DNA of 52,987 nucleotides from UBA1205 sp045534635 (GCA_045534635.1 JAZSKB010000023.1:1-52987), one strand, 5' to 3'; shown: positions 25,819 through 35,941, counted from the stretch's first letter. Notes: generated from the letters alone by a model not told the origin. Program-made: numbers and translations.

Positions 25819-28800
25819 ATGAATAAACAATATCGTGAATACGAAAAATTAGATTTGACGAAACTTGCAGATGAAATACTTCAACAATGGCAAGATAACC
25901 AAACTTTTGAACAGAGTATGCAATTGAGAGAAGGAATGCCCAATTTTATTTTTTATGAAGGACCTCCTTCTGCAAATGGTCAACCGGGTATTCATCACGT
26001 AATGGCTCGTTCTATTAAAGACATATTTTGTCGTTATAAAACCCAAAAGGGATTTTATGTAAAACGTAAAGCAGGTTGGGATACTCATGGTTTACCTGTT
26101 GAATTAGGTGTTGAAAAAAAATTGGGAATCACCAAAGAAGATATTGGAAAAAAAGTTTCTGTTGATGAATACAACCAAGCATGTCGTTCTGAAGTTATGA
26201 AATATAAAGATATGTGGGACGACCTTACTCGTAAAATGGGTTATTGGGTAGATTTAAATGACCCATATATCACATTTAAAAATGAATACATCGAAACTTT
26301 ATGGTATTTATTGTCTAAAATATACCAAAAGGGACTTTTGTATAAAGGATATACTATTCAGCCATATTCGCCAGCAGCAGGTACAGGGTTGAGTTCTCAC
26401 GAATTGAATTTACCGGGCTGTTATAGAGATGTTAAAGATACGACTTGTACAGCACAATTTAAATTGAAAAATAATCAAAAATCTCCTTGGAATTTTTATC
26501 AAGAAAATGAATCGTTTGCAGAAGATACTTATTTCTTGGCTTGGACAACTACTCCATGGACATTGCCTTCTAATACTGCTTTGGCTGTCGGTCCAAATAT
26601 TGATTATCTCCTTGTTAAAACATATAATCCATATTCAGGAAAAACAATGCAGGCTGTTTTGGCAAAATCTTTGTTAAATGTTTATTTCCCAGAAAAAAAT
26701 GCAGAATTACCTTTTGAAGATTTTAAACAAGGTGATAAAAATATTCCTTTCAAAGTATTGGCAGAATGCAAAGGCGCTGATTTAGTAAATCTTGAATATG
26801 AACAACTTATTCCTTGGGTTTATCCGGGAGAAAATGCGTTCAGAGTAATTGCTGGAGATTATGTTTCTACTGAAGATGGTACGGGTATTGTTCATATTGC
26901 TCCTACTTTTGGTGCCGATGACAATAGAGTTGCCAAATTGGCTGGAATTCCACCGTTGTTCCTTGTTGATAAAGATGGAAAAAATCAACCAATGGTGGAC
27001 AAAACTGGTAAATTTTTCTTGATAACAGATTTAGATGATGATTTTGTAAAAAACAATGTTAATATAGAACTTTATCAAGCGTTTGCTGGGCGTTATGTGA
27101 AAAATGCTTACGATAACAATCTTACCGATAAAGATATTACCCTTGATGTAGATTTGTGTGTTATGCTCAAAACACAAGACAAAGTGTTTAGAATAGAAAA
27201 ACATACACACAATTATCCTCATTGTTGGCGTACTGATAAACCAATTTTGTATTATCCTTTAGATAGTTGGTTTATTCGTACCACAGCGATAAAAGATAGA
27301 ATGATTGCTTTAAATAAAACTATCAATTGGAAACCAGAAGCAACGGGAACTGGTCGTTTTGGCAATTGGCTTGAAAATTTGGTAGATTGGAATCTTTCTC
27401 GTTCTCGTTATTGGGGAACTCCTTTGCCTATTTGGCGTACCGAAGATGGTGCTGAAGAAATTTGTATTGGTTCTGTTTCTCAATTGAAAGAGGAAATTGA
27501 AAAAGCAATCAAGGCTGGATTTATGACAGAAAACAAATATAAATCTGATAATTACAACGATTTTGATTTGCATCGTCCGTATATAGATGCTGTTGTTTTG
27601 GTCTCTCCTTCTGGTAAAAAAATGTTTAGAGAAACAGATTTAATAGATGTTTGGTTTGATAGTGGAGCAATGCCTTATGCTCAATATCATTATCCTTTCA
27701 ATGATATTAAAAATGATTTTCCTGCTGATTTTATTGCTGAAGGTGTTGACCAAACGCGAGGTTGGTTTTTTACACTTCATGCTATTGCTACCATGATTGA
27801 TGATTCTGTTTCTTACAAAACAGTGATTTCTAATGGTTTAGTATTAGACAAAAGTGGTAATAAAATGTCGAAACGATTGGGTAATGCTGTTGACCCTTTT
27901 GAAACACTTAAAAAATATGGTCCAGATGCTACGCGTTGGTATATGATTACAAATGCTCAACCTTGGGATAATTTGAAATTTGATTTAGAAGGTATTGATG
28001 AAGTTAAACGTAAATTTTTTGGAACTTTGTACAATACTTATAGTTTCTTTGCTTTGTATGCCAATATAGATGGATTTGCATATAAAGAAAAAGATGTTGA
28101 TTATCAATGTCGTCCAGAAATTGACCGTTGGATACTTTCCGAATTGAATACCCTTGTTGCTGATGTTGACAATGCTTTTGCAGATTATGAACCAACAAAA
28201 GCGGGGCGTGCCATTCAAATTTTTGTTGATGAGTGTTTGAGTAATTGGTATGTTCGTTTGTGTCGTCGTCGTTTTTGGAAAGGTGATTACTCAGAAGATA
28301 AAGTCTCTGCATATCAAACACTTTATACTTGTTTAGAAACACTTTCTCAATTGATGGCTCCGATAGCTCCATTTTTTGCAGATAGACTTTTCAATGATTT
28401 AAATGCTGTAACACAACGTTATAATGTTGATTCTGTTCATTTAACAGATTTTCCTTCTATTTGCAATGAGTTGATAAACAAACAATTAGAAGAAAGAATG
28501 CAATTGGCAAGACAAATTTCTTCTATGGTACTTTCTTTGCGTAAACGTCATAATTTAAGAGTACGACAACCATTGGCTAAAATTATGATACCATTGCAAA
28601 GTGAACATTTTGTTCAACAAATTGATGCAGTTAAAAATTTGATAATAAGTGAAGTAAATGTAAAAGAAATTGAATACATTTCTCCAAATAACAATGTATT
28701 GGTAAAAACGATAAAACCTAATTTCAAAACATTAGGTCCTCGATATGGTAAAATAATGAAATCAATTTCTGCTAAAATTGCAACATTTTCACAAGAAGAT

Positions 28801-29232
28801 ATATTGAGATTAGAACAAACAGAAGAATGTATTTTAAATGTTGAAAATCAAGATGTTGAAATTCTATTGTCTGATGTAGAAATCTTTACTCAAGATATTC
28901 CGGGTTGGGTGGTTGCCAATGAAGGAAATTTAACAGTTGCCTTAGATATTACTTTGTCTCCAGAATTACAAGAAGAAGGATTGGCTCGAGAATTGGTAAA
29001 CAGAATTCAAAATTATCGCAAGGATTGTAATTTCGATGTAATGGATAAAATTAGTATAACTATTAGTTATTGCGAGGCTTTAAATGGTGTATTAGCACGT
29101 TTTAAAGATTATATATGTTCTGAAACATTAGCAACAAATTTATTAATGATAGAAAATGTTGATACCTCAAAATCAATACATATTGATTTAGTGGACAATC
29201 TTTCTGTTGATATGCTTATAAAGAAAGATTAA
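25819..29232 (+). CDS. ileS: Isoleucyl-tRNA synthetase, long IleRS2-like type
   Basis: A 1137-residue class I synthetase that charges tRNA-Ile. The start is the ATG at 25819; a GTG lies directly before it. Landmarks are GPPSANGQPGIHH near residue 48-60, RKAGWDTHGLPVE, the editing domain (TTPWTLPSNTALAV; EDGTGIVHIAPTFGADD), DVWFDSGAMP, and the KMSKR loop at 682-686. The class I signature normally reads HxGH but here reads G57-I58-H59-H60. Length and the absence of a C-terminal zinc-cysteine cluster fit IleRS2 of eukaryotic type, associated with mupirocin insensitivity. The next gene starts 1 bp after the stop. Confidence 0.96.
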   Translation: MNKQYREYEKLDLTKLADEILQQWQDNQTFEQSMQLREGMPNFIFYEGPPSANGQPGIHHVMARSIKDIFCRYKTQKGFYVKRKAGWDTHGLPVELGVEKKLGITKEDIGKKVSVDEYNQACRSEVMKYKDMWDDLTRKMGYWVDLNDPYITFKNEYIETLWYLLSKIYQKGLLYKGYTIQPYSPAAGTGLSSHELNLPGCYRDVKDTTCTAQFKLKNNQKSPWNFYQENESFAEDTYFLAWTTTPWTLPSNTALAVGPNIDYLLVKTYNPYSGKTMQAVLAKSLLNVYFPEKNAELPFEDFKQGDKNIPFKVLAECKGADLVNLEYEQLIPWVYPGENAFRVIAGDYVSTEDGTGIVHIAPTFGADDNRVAKLAGIPPLFLVDKDGKNQPMVDKTGKFFLITDLDDDFVKNNVNIELYQAFAGRYVKNAYDNNLTDKDITLDVDLCVMLKTQDKVFRIEKHTHNYPHCWRTDKPILYYPLDSWFIRTTAIKDRMIALNKTINWKPEATGTGRFGNWLENLVDWNLSRSRYWGTPLPIWRTEDGAEEICIGSVSQLKEEIEKAIKAGFMTENKYKSDNYNDFDLHRPYIDAVVLVSPSGKKMFRETDLIDVWFDSGAMPYAQYHYPFNDIKNDFPADFIAEGVDQTRGWFFTLHAIATMIDDSVSYKTVISNGLVLDKSGNKMSKRLGNAVDPFETLKKYGPDATRWYMITNAQPWDNLKFDLEGIDEVKRKFFGTLYNTYSFFALYANIDGFAYKEKDVDYQCRPEIDRWILSELNTLVADVDNAFADYEPTKAGRAIQIFVDECLSNWYVRLCRRRFWKGDYSEDKVSAYQTLYTCLETLSQLMAPIAPFFADRLFNDLNAVTQRYNVDSVHLTDFPSICNELINKQLEERMQLARQISSMVLSLRKRHNLRVRQPLAKIMIPLQSEHFVQQIDAVKNLIISEVNVKEIEYISPNNNVLVKTIKPNFKTLGPRYGKIMKSISAKIATFSQEDILRLEQTEECILNVENQDVEILLSDVEIFTQDIPGWVVANEGNLTVALDITLSPELQEEGLARELVNRIQNYRKDCNFDVMDKISITISYCEALNGVLARFKDYICSETLATNLLMIENVDTSKSIHIDLVDNLSVDMLIKKD

Positions 29233-29233
29233 T

Positions 29234-31309
29234 ATGAGTTTGAGTGCCGAATATTCGTTGTGGTGGATTCCATTCTGCCTTTTGTTAGGGGTAGGCTATG
29301 CCACATTGTTATATTGGCGAACTTCAAGACCAAGTATGAGTTCTAACACACGAGTAATGCTTGCTCTGTGTAGAACTCTATCTGTGGCTCTGATTGCTTT
29401 TTTATTGCTCAATCCTTTGTTTAACAAATCAAAAAAAGAATTAGAGAAACCAATTATTGTATTGGGAATTGATAATTCACAATCTTTGCTTATCAGTAGT
29501 CGGTCGGCGTATTATCAAGGCGAATTTTTGTCAAAATTAAACCAATTGATTCGTGATTTAAAGAAAGATTTTCAAGTAGATACTTATCTTTTTGGAGAAA
29601 CAACAAGAAAGGGAAATATTCCAAATTTTAATGATGTAAATACGAATATTGCTGATTTTATCAATAATATAAAAACTGCTTATTATCAGCGAAATCTTGG
29701 GGCAGTACTAATGTTTTCCGATGGCATTGTAAATACTGGGACTTCTTATCTTGGTATTGCTCAAGGTTTACAAGTCCCTTTTTATACGATGATAATGGGA
29801 GATACGATTATTCAGAAAGATGTTTTTATTGCTAAAACAAATTATAATAAAACGGTATATCTGAATAATATTTTTCCAATAGAAATTCTTGTCCGAGCAG
29901 AACAATTAAACGGAAAAACTTCTGTTTTAGATGTTTATGAAAATGATAAAAAAGTACATTCTCAAACGATTGCAATCAATTCTAACAATTTTTCTCAATG
30001 GATAAAGTTGGCTTTTGAGGCAAAATCGGCAGGAATATTGCATTATCGTATAGAATTATCTCCTGTAGATGAGGAAATTACGAACATAAATAACAAAAAA
30101 AGCATTGCAATTGAGGTCTTAGACAAACGTAAAAAAATTGCCTTGATTTATCATTCTCCAAATCCAGATATTGCGGCTATTTCTGCTGCTTTACAAACAA
30201 GCAATGCTTATCAAGTTGAAGCATTTTCTGTTAATCAATTTTCAACTAAAATTGAAAATTATGATATGCTTGTTTTGCATCAAATTCCAACAGAAGATAA
30301 TGAAGTTCAATTGCTTGAAACTGCATTACAGTCTCAAATTCCAACATTATTTATTTTAGGAAAATCCACTAATTTTGTATTATGGAACAAGTTTAATCTT
30401 GGAATGAAAGTCTCTATTAGAAAAAATATGCAAAATGATGCATTTCCTTTGTTGAATAACAATTATTCTGGAATTTCATTGTCTCCACTAACAACAGATT
30501 TATTGCATTTGTTGCCACCAATAGAGACTCCTTTTGGTAAATACAATTTATCTCCAGAAACAAATGTGCTTCTCTATCAAAAAATTGGTAATGTAGAAAC
30601 GGATTATCCTTTATTACTTTTTACCCAAGGGCAAAATGGGCGTATGGCTGTTTTTATTGGTGAAGGCTTATGGAGATGGCGAATGCATAATTATTTACAT
30701 TCTGCAACTCATGACCAATTTGATGAATTGATATTGAAGATATTTCAATATGTTGGAACAAAGGAAGATAAAAGTTTTTTCCGTGTATCTGGAAAAACTA
30801 TTTATGCAGAACACGAAACAATATCTTTTGATGCAGAACTATATAATGCAAGTTATGAGTTGGTGAATACTCCTGAAATAATGATGATAATAAAAGGTGT
30901 TGATAATACTCATCAATTTGCATTTTCAAGACTGGGAAAAGCCTATCATTTAGATGTTTCTTCTTTGCCAAAAGGAAATTATCAGTGGACAGCTTCAACT
31001 ATGTTAGATAATGAAAAATATTCAAAATCAGGTTATTTTAGCGTTCAAGAAATTAATCTTGAAAGTGTCAATCTTACGGCAGATTTTCAATCAATGGTAA
31101 ATTTGGCAACTCAAAATAATGGTAGATACTTTAATGATACCGATTTTGATGCTATGTATAAATCTATTTGTGAAAACAAAATGATTAAATCAGTTGCACA
31201 TTATTATAAAACTCACCAATTATTGTCCGATAAATGGTTTCTGTTAATTTTAATTGTTGTTTTCTTAGGTTTTGAATGGTTTGTTCGTAAATGGTGCGGG
31301 GACTATTAA
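29234..31309 (+). CDS. Membrane-anchored VWA-domain protein
   Basis: A 691-residue protein with two N-terminal membrane helices (~10-28, 42-62) and one C-terminal helix (~665-682), leaving a large periplasmic middle. Residues ~75-210 look like a von Willebrand A domain: GIDNSQS (DxSxS metal site) and LMFSDGIVNTG. The central region (KIALIYHSPNPDIAAISAAL...) resembles the glutamine-amidotransferase-like fold often combined with VWA in Bacteroidota. This resembles the BatA-type/conserved VWA membrane proteins, function unproven. It is co-transcribed with ileS (1-bp spacer) and overlaps the convergent ddl gene by 4 bp. Confidence 0.78.
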   Translation: MSLSAEYSLWWIPFCLLLGVGYATLLYWRTSRPSMSSNTRVMLALCRTLSVALIAFLLLNPLFNKSKKELEKPIIVLGIDNSQSLLISSRSAYYQGEFLSKLNQLIRDLKKDFQVDTYLFGETTRKGNIPNFNDVNTNIADFINNIKTAYYQRNLGAVLMFSDGIVNTGTSYLGIAQGLQVPFYTMIMGDTIIQKDVFIAKTNYNKTVYLNNIFPIEILVRAEQLNGKTSVLDVYENDKKVHSQTIAINSNNFSQWIKLAFEAKSAGILHYRIELSPVDEEITNINNKKSIAIEVLDKRKKIALIYHSPNPDIAAISAALQTSNAYQVEAFSVNQFSTKIENYDMLVLHQIPTEDNEVQLLETALQSQIPTLFILGKSTNFVLWNKFNLGMKVSIRKNMQNDAFPLLNNNYSGISLSPLTTDLLHLLPPIETPFGKYNLSPETNVLLYQKIGNVETDYPLLLFTQGQNGRMAVFIGEGLWRWRMHNYLHSATHDQFDELILKIFQYVGTKEDKSFFRVSGKTIYAEHETISFDAELYNASYELVNTPEIMMIIKGVDNTHQFAFSRLGKAYHLDVSSLPKGNYQWTASTMLDNEKYSKSGYFSVQEINLESVNLTADFQSMVNLATQNNGRYFNDTDFDAMYKSICENKMIKSVAHYYKTHQLLSDKWFLLILIVVFLGFEWFVRKWCGDY

Positions 31310-32304
31310 ATTACTGAATCTATTTTTTGACATGCTTCTTCGATAAAAGAGGTGCATAAGTCGCTAAAATTTAAATTTTTCATTTTTACTTGTTTAGGAA
31401 CAATACTTTCGTTGGTTTGTCCTGGAATTGTATTTACTTCTATGAAATATAGTCCATTGTTATTGAAAATGTAATCAATACGAACTATTCCTTTACAATT
31501 AAGTGTTTTATAGATAAATGCAGATGTTTCTTCACATTGTTGTTCTATTTGTTTATCAATTTGTGCTGGAGTGATTTCGTTTGCCAATGCAGGATTGTAT
31601 TTTGCTTCAAAATCGAAAAAATCTTTTTTACTTTCAATTTCTGTAATTCCAAGAATTTCAATTTGATTTCCTATACTCATTACTCCGCAAGTAATTTCTC
31701 TACCTTGAATAAATGTTTCTATTAAGATTTGTTCATCGTGGGCAAATGCAGTTGTTATCGCTGGTATTAATTCTTGAATTGTATTAACTTTTGACATGCC
31801 AACACTTGAACCAGAATTACAAGGTTTTACAAAACAAGGTAATCCTACTTTTTTTATAATATTTTCATTATCAATTTTATCATTGCAATACAAGTGTACA
31901 GAAGGGGCAACTTTGATGCCATAAGAAGCAACAATTCTGTTACAATAATTTTTATTGAATGTCAATGCAGATATTGTACTATTGCAACTTGTATATGGAA
32001 TATTCATCATATCAAAATATCCTTGCAGTTTGCCATCTTCACCAGGGGTTCCATGAATAGCAATAAATACACAGTCAAAGTTAATTTTTTGATTATCAAT
32101 ACAAATTGAAAAATCGTTTTTGTCAATATTGTAAATTTCTCCTTTTTCGTTGGTATATGTCCAATTTTGTTCGCGTAGATGTATTAGAAAAACATCGTAG
32201 CGAGATTTGTCCAATTGTTGTGCAATATTGTTCCCACTTTTGAGAGAAATTTCATATTCTCCAGAATTTCCTCCTGTAACTACTGCAATTTTCTTTTTTA
32301 TCAT
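31306..32304 (-). CDS. ddl: D-alanine--D-alanine ligase
   Basis: About 332 residues from the ATG at 32304. An in-frame TTG at 32325 lies almost on the predicted transcription start and is rejected. Ddl joins two D-Ala for peptidoglycan precursors with an ATP-grasp fold. Visible are AVVTGGNSGEYEISLKSG, FIAIHGTPGEDGKLQGYFD, CFVKPCNSGSSVGMSKV, the EITCGVM strand, RIDYIFNNNGLYFIEVNTIPGQT and the C-terminal SFIEEA helix. EVNTIPGQT is the Mg2+/phosphate loop. The gene stands alone with its own -7 element. Confidence 0.95.
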   Translation of the reverse strand: MIKKKIAVVTGGNSGEYEISLKSGNNIAQQLDKSRYDVFLIHLREQNWTYTNEKGEIYNIDKNDFSICIDNQKINFDCVFIAIHGTPGEDGKLQGYFDMMNIPYTSCNSTISALTFNKNYCNRIVASYGIKVAPSVHLYCNDKIDNENIIKKVGLPCFVKPCNSGSSVGMSKVNTIQELIPAITTAFAHDEQILIETFIQGREITCGVMSIGNQIEILGITEIESKKDFFDFEAKYNPALANEITPAQIDKQIEQQCEETSAFIYKTLNCKGIVRIDYIFNNNGLYFIEVNTIPGQTNESIVPKQVKMKNLNFSDLCTSFIEEACQKIDSVI

Positions 32305-32330
32305 ACAATATCTATTTTTATTCAATAATG

Positions 32331-32338
32331 CAAATGTA
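32331..32338 (-). promoter_or_regulatory. -7 promoter element of ddl
   Basis: TACATTTG followed by C on the minus strand, 26 bp before the ATG at 32304. It makes the upstream TTG start unlikely. Confidence 0.65.
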
Positions 32339-32462
32339 GATAATAATAATGAAAAATTTACTTTCTAAAAGAAAAATAATGAACAAAATAAAGTTTATTG
32401 ATTTTTTGTTTTGCAATAAATTGTACTTTTTATCGTTTTAATTATATAGTTCTAACATATTA

Positions 32463-33383
32463 ATGATGAAAAAGTTATTTTTAGTTTTAATATTTTTCTT
32501 TTTTACAATAGATTTTGTTTCGGGACAAAGTGTGAAATCTTATTGTTTTGTCAAAAGAGATACTTGTGATTTGTATATGGATATTTATTATCCAAAACAA
32601 ACGCCCAAAGCATGTATTATTTACACTTATGGGGGCGGTTTTATGGCTGGTTCGCGTTTGCATGAATCGGGAGTTGAATATTGTAAGACTTTACAAAATG
32701 AAGGATATATTGTTGTTTCGCACGATTATCGTTTAGGATTGAAAAATCAGAAATATATTGGGGTTGCTAATGTTAAGGTAATCGAAAATGCAATTTTGTT
32801 AGCGGTTGAAGATTTATATGCTGTAGTAAAATATCTTATTGATTATCAGCGTGAATTGTTGATAGATACTTCGAAAATAATATTGATAGGAACAAGTGCA
32901 GGAGCTATAACATCTTTACAAGCAGATTATATGATTTGTAGGAAAATGGATTTAGCGAAAGAGTTACCGGCCTCATTTCGATTTGCGGGAGTTGTCGCTT
33001 TTTCTGGTGCTATTTTTTCAAGAGAGGGAAAGGCTGATTACCTGATTCCTCCTGCACCTACTTTTTTTCTTCATGGAATAGAAGATAAACTTGTGAAATA
33101 TAATAAAATACAATTATTTAATATGGGTATGTTTGGTTCAAATGCTTTGGTAAAGCGTTTTGAAAAATTTGGATATCCTTATCAGATTTATCGTTATAAA
33201 AAATTAGGGCATGAAGTAGCAACACTTTTATTACATTCGTTGAATGAAACACTTTGTTTTATAGATGCTTATGTTCTCAATCGAGCAAATAAACATATAG
33301 ATACAACTATTTTTGACCCAACGATTTCTCGCTCTAATTTAGGACAGATTAAACCATCGGATATGAGTAAATTTTTAGAATAA
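32463..33383 (+). CDS. Secreted alpha/beta-hydrolase (esterase-like)
   Basis: A 306-residue protein with signal peptide (LFLVLIFFFFTIDFVSG|Q). It shows the BD-FAE/carboxylesterase pattern: YTYGGGFMAGSR (oxyanion HGGG-like motif), VSHDYRLGLK, nucleophile Ser in IGTSAGAITS, FFLHGIEDKLV (acid) and GHEVA (His). The active site is therefore complete. It would hydrolyse an ester in the periplasm or outside; the substrate is unknown. The start is either of two adjacent ATGs. No perfect -7 element is seen (TACTTTTT about 40 bp upstream is one mismatch off). Confidence 0.85.
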   Translation: MMKKLFLVLIFFFFTIDFVSGQSVKSYCFVKRDTCDLYMDIYYPKQTPKACIIYTYGGGFMAGSRLHESGVEYCKTLQNEGYIVVSHDYRLGLKNQKYIGVANVKVIENAILLAVEDLYAVVKYLIDYQRELLIDTSKIILIGTSAGAITSLQADYMICRKMDLAKELPASFRFAGVVAFSGAIFSREGKADYLIPPAPTFFLHGIEDKLVKYNKIQLFNMGMFGSNALVKRFEKFGYPYQIYRYKKLGHEVATLLLHSLNETLCFIDAYVLNRANKHIDTTIFDPTISRSNLGQIKPSDMSKFLE

Positions 33384-33409
33384 GAATAAATAAAATAATA
33401 TACTAAAAA

Positions 33410-34117
33410 GTGAAACCTTTCCAATTTAAACAGTTTACAATTGAAGACTCTCAATCTACGATGAAAGTTGGAACCGATGCTGTTTTATTAGGAGCATGGG
33501 CGAAAGTAATAGATAATTGTAAAAATGTATTAGATATTGGCTGTGGCTGTGGCATTATTTCATTGATGTTGGCACAACGAACGATGGCTCAAGTTTATGG
33601 TGTTGATATACACCCGTTATCGGTGGAACAAGCCAAGAAAAATGCCAAAAACTCAATTTACAATAGTCGGTTAGATTTTTATTGTGCTGATATTCATAAT
33701 TATAAATATTTTTTGTTTGAGAAATTCGATTTAGTGGTTTCTAATCCGCCGTATTTTATAAATTCGTTACATTCTCCGAAAAATGAACGCAATTTGAGTC
33801 GTCATATTGATAAACTTTCGTATGCAGATTTGGCTTCAATTGCTACAAATTTGTTGACTGAAAATGGACATTTTTGTGTGATATTGCCAGAGGAAACTTC
33901 CAATACAATGATAAGTGAAGCAGAAAAAAATACGTTGTCGTTATCTCGTTGTACATTTGTTTTTCCAAAACTTAACAAAAAAATGAATCGTGTGTTGTTA
34001 GATTTTTCATTTGCAAACAAAATTTCTGAAAAAAATGCTATTTTTATTCGAAATGAAGACGATACTTATCATGAAACTTATCGTCAATTGACGAAAGATT
34101 TTTATACAATATTTTAA
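33410..34117 (+). CDS. trmN6: tRNA1(Val) A37 N6-methyltransferase-like protein
   Basis: A 235-residue SAM methyltransferase with a GTG start. SAM loop LDIGCGCG is at 41-48, and the amino-methyltransferase motif NPPY at 112-115 in SNPPYFINSL. The N-terminal FKQFTIEDSQSTMKVGTDAVLLGAW is the YfiC/TrmN6 signature. E. coli YfiC makes m6A37 in tRNA-Val. It sits 26 bp after the esterase gene and may be read from the same transcript. Confidence 0.9.
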   Translation: MKPFQFKQFTIEDSQSTMKVGTDAVLLGAWAKVIDNCKNVLDIGCGCGIISLMLAQRTMAQVYGVDIHPLSVEQAKKNAKNSIYNSRLDFYCADIHNYKYFLFEKFDLVVSNPPYFINSLHSPKNERNLSRHIDKLSYADLASIATNLLTENGHFCVILPEETSNTMISEAEKNTLSLSRCTFVFPKLNKKMNRVLLDFSFANKISEKNAIFIRNEDDTYHETYRQLTKDFYTIF

Positions 34118-34228
34118 ATAGAGAATGTTTTATTGATGTTAATTGTCTTATAATCAATAATATTTGTTTAGATAAAAAGAGTGTAAAAAAAATAATAATA
34201 TATTTGCGGATATTTGAAAAAAAAATGA

Positions 34229-34236
34229 TAACTTTG
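34229..34236 (+). promoter_or_regulatory. -7 promoter element of rplU-rpmA
   Basis: TAACTTTG followed by C, 36 bp before the L21 ATG. The short leader leaves no room for a large L21-type leader structure. Confidence 0.75.
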
Positions 34237-34272
34237 CAGTCTAATTTTGGAATAAAAAAAAGTTTAATTTTT

Positions 34273-34584
34273 ATGTACGCAATAGTAGAAATCGCAGGGC
34301 AACAATTTAAGGTTGAAAAAGATAGAAAAATCTTTGTTCATCGCCTGAATGCAGAGGAAGGGTCAAAGATTGACTTTGACAGAGTATTGTTAGTGGACAA
34401 TGACGGTAAAGTAAATGTAGGAAATCCTGTTGTAAATGGGGCAAAAGTTTCTGCTACCGTAATGAACCACTTGCGTGGAAAAAAAGTATTGGTTTTCAAA
34501 AAGAAAAGAAGAAAAGGTTATCAAAAAATGACAGGACATCGTCAAGACCTTACTTGTATTCAAATTGAATCAATCATTGGTTAG
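34273..34584 (+). CDS. rplU: 50S ribosomal protein L21
   Basis: A 103-residue L21 starting MYAIVEIAGQQFKVEKD, with VLLVDNDGKVNVGNP and KKRRKGYQKMTGHRQ. The ATG at 34273 is chosen because the promoter lies inside the longer open frame beginning at 34204. It is followed by rpmA after 32 bp, the usual L21-L27 pair. Confidence 0.97.
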   Translation: MYAIVEIAGQQFKVEKDRKIFVHRLNAEEGSKIDFDRVLLVDNDGKVNVGNPVVNGAKVSATVMNHLRGKKVLVFKKKRRKGYQKMTGHRQDLTCIQIESIIG

Positions 34585-34616
34585 TCACAAATTATTAACA
34601 GCAAAAAAGTAAAACG

Positions 34617-34886
34617 ATGGCACATAAAAAAGGAGTCGGAAGTTCACAAAATGGTCGTGAATCGGCAAGTAAACGTTTAGGTATTAAGATTTTTGGTGGT
34701 CAAAAATGTATTGCTGGAAATATTTTAGTACGTCAAAGAGGTACTGTTCATAATGCTGGAGACAATGTAGGAATGGGTAAAGACCATACATTGTATGCTT
34801 TGATAGATGGAACAGTTCAATTTAAAAAGAAAGCAGGTGGAAAATCTTATATTTCCGTTCTTCCTGTAGAGAAAGCAGAAGCATAA
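34617..34886 (+). CDS. rpmA: 50S ribosomal protein L27
   Basis: An 89-residue L27, starting MAHKKGVGSSQNGRES with the conserved Gly/Arg-rich N-terminal tail that reaches the peptidyl-transferase centre. RQRGTVHNAGDNVGMGKDHTLYALIDG completes the signature. No N-terminal cleavage extension of the Firmicutes type is present. It is the last gene before the bidirectional terminator. Confidence 0.97.
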   Translation: MAHKKGVGSSQNGRESASKRLGIKIFGGQKCIAGNILVRQRGTVHNAGDNVGMGKDHTLYALIDGTVQFKKKAGGKSYISVLPVEKAEA

Positions 34887-34911
34887 TTTTTGTTTTCAAT
34901 AAGAATAAAAT

Positions 34912-34945
34912 AAAAACGGTTAAGTTTATCCTTAACCGTTTTTTT
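34912..34945. terminator. Bidirectional terminator between rpmA and corA
   Basis: A 13-bp perfect stem (AAAAACGGTTAAG and complement) with loop TTTATC. A and T runs on the two sides serve both convergent genes. Confidence 0.9.
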
Positions 34946-34968
34946 ATTCAAAATATTTATGATGTTGG

Positions 34969-35883
34969 TTATAACCATCGTTTTTTCTTGAAAAAAATGA
35001 TGAAAACGATAACTATGAAAATACAAATTCCCATTAAAATCCAAAATATATGTGGATTTTCTGCCCAAGGTAATTGCATGTTCATACCGTATGCACTGGT
35101 TAAAAATGTAATAGGAAGTAATATTGTAGAAATTAGTGTCAATACTTTCATAGTTTGGTTGGTTTTGTATGTTTGCATGGAATCAAATGCTTGAGAAAGT
35201 GACGAAGTTAGTTCTTCAAAATCCTCAATCATATCCCACATTTTTTGATAAACATCAAGAATATTTCCCCAATAATCTTCCATATCTTCCGTTTGTTCAT
35301 ATCCTTTAATATCTCCAGACTCAAATTTATGAAATACACGAAGTTGTGGTTTGAAAATAGTGTTCAATTGAGTGATATTTCTCCTGATTATTGATATTTT
35401 TTCAATAGTTTTTTCAGGCTTATTGTCAAATAAGTCTCTATTGATTTCATCAATTTCGTGACCAACTCGATTTACAAGTAGATACGATTCATTGAGTAGT
35501 CTATAAAGTAAATTATATAAAATTGCATCAGTTGATTTTGCAATTAAATCGTTGGTTGCCTGTGGGTTCTGCTTGTAATAATTGAATAAATCTTCTACAA
35601 CCCAATGTGAACGTCCAATGGTAATAATATAATCTTTACCCCAAAAAATTTTAACTTCTTTGGCTCGAACAAAACGTTTATGATTGTCAAAATGTGGGAA
35701 ATGCAAAATCAAAAAATAGTAATCATCGTAGATGTCTATTTTGGGACGTTGTGTGTAACTACGACAATCTTCAATATCAAGAGGGTGGAAATCATAATTG
35801 TTCTGAATGATGTTAAAATCCTCATCTGTAGGGTGTTGTATATGCATCCATTTTAATTTCCCTAATGCTAATGTCTCTATCAT
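34969..35883 (-). CDS. corA: CorA-type Mg2+/Co2+ transporter
   Basis: A 304-residue protein. A large N-terminal cytoplasmic domain precedes a long helix (~200-250) and two C-terminal membrane segments. Between these lies the selectivity motif YGMNM and the loop LPWAENPH. The extreme C-terminus is Lys-rich (FFKKKRW), as expected on the cytoplasmic side. CorA forms a homopentameric divalent-cation channel. A TATCTTTG element is placed 59 bp upstream. Confidence 0.94.
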   Translation of the reverse strand: MIETLALGKLKWMHIQHPTDEDFNIIQNNYDFHPLDIEDCRSYTQRPKIDIYDDYYFLILHFPHFDNHKRFVRAKEVKIFWGKDYIITIGRSHWVVEDLFNYYKQNPQATNDLIAKSTDAILYNLLYRLLNESYLLVNRVGHEIDEINRDLFDNKPEKTIEKISIIRRNITQLNTIFKPQLRVFHKFESGDIKGYEQTEDMEDYWGNILDVYQKMWDMIEDFEELTSSLSQAFDSMQTYKTNQTMKVLTLISTILLPITFLTSAYGMNMQLPWAENPHIFWILMGICIFIVIVFIIFFKKKRWL

Positions 35884-35941
35884 TGTTCCCCCTTTCTTTG
35901 CAAAATATTCTACATGCCTATTTAAAGATTTAAATATCTTG

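Noticed and set aside
28004..28372. 122-codon antisense frame within ileS
   Set aside because: Fully inside ileS, no homology features and a Gln/His-rich composition caused by the opposite strand.
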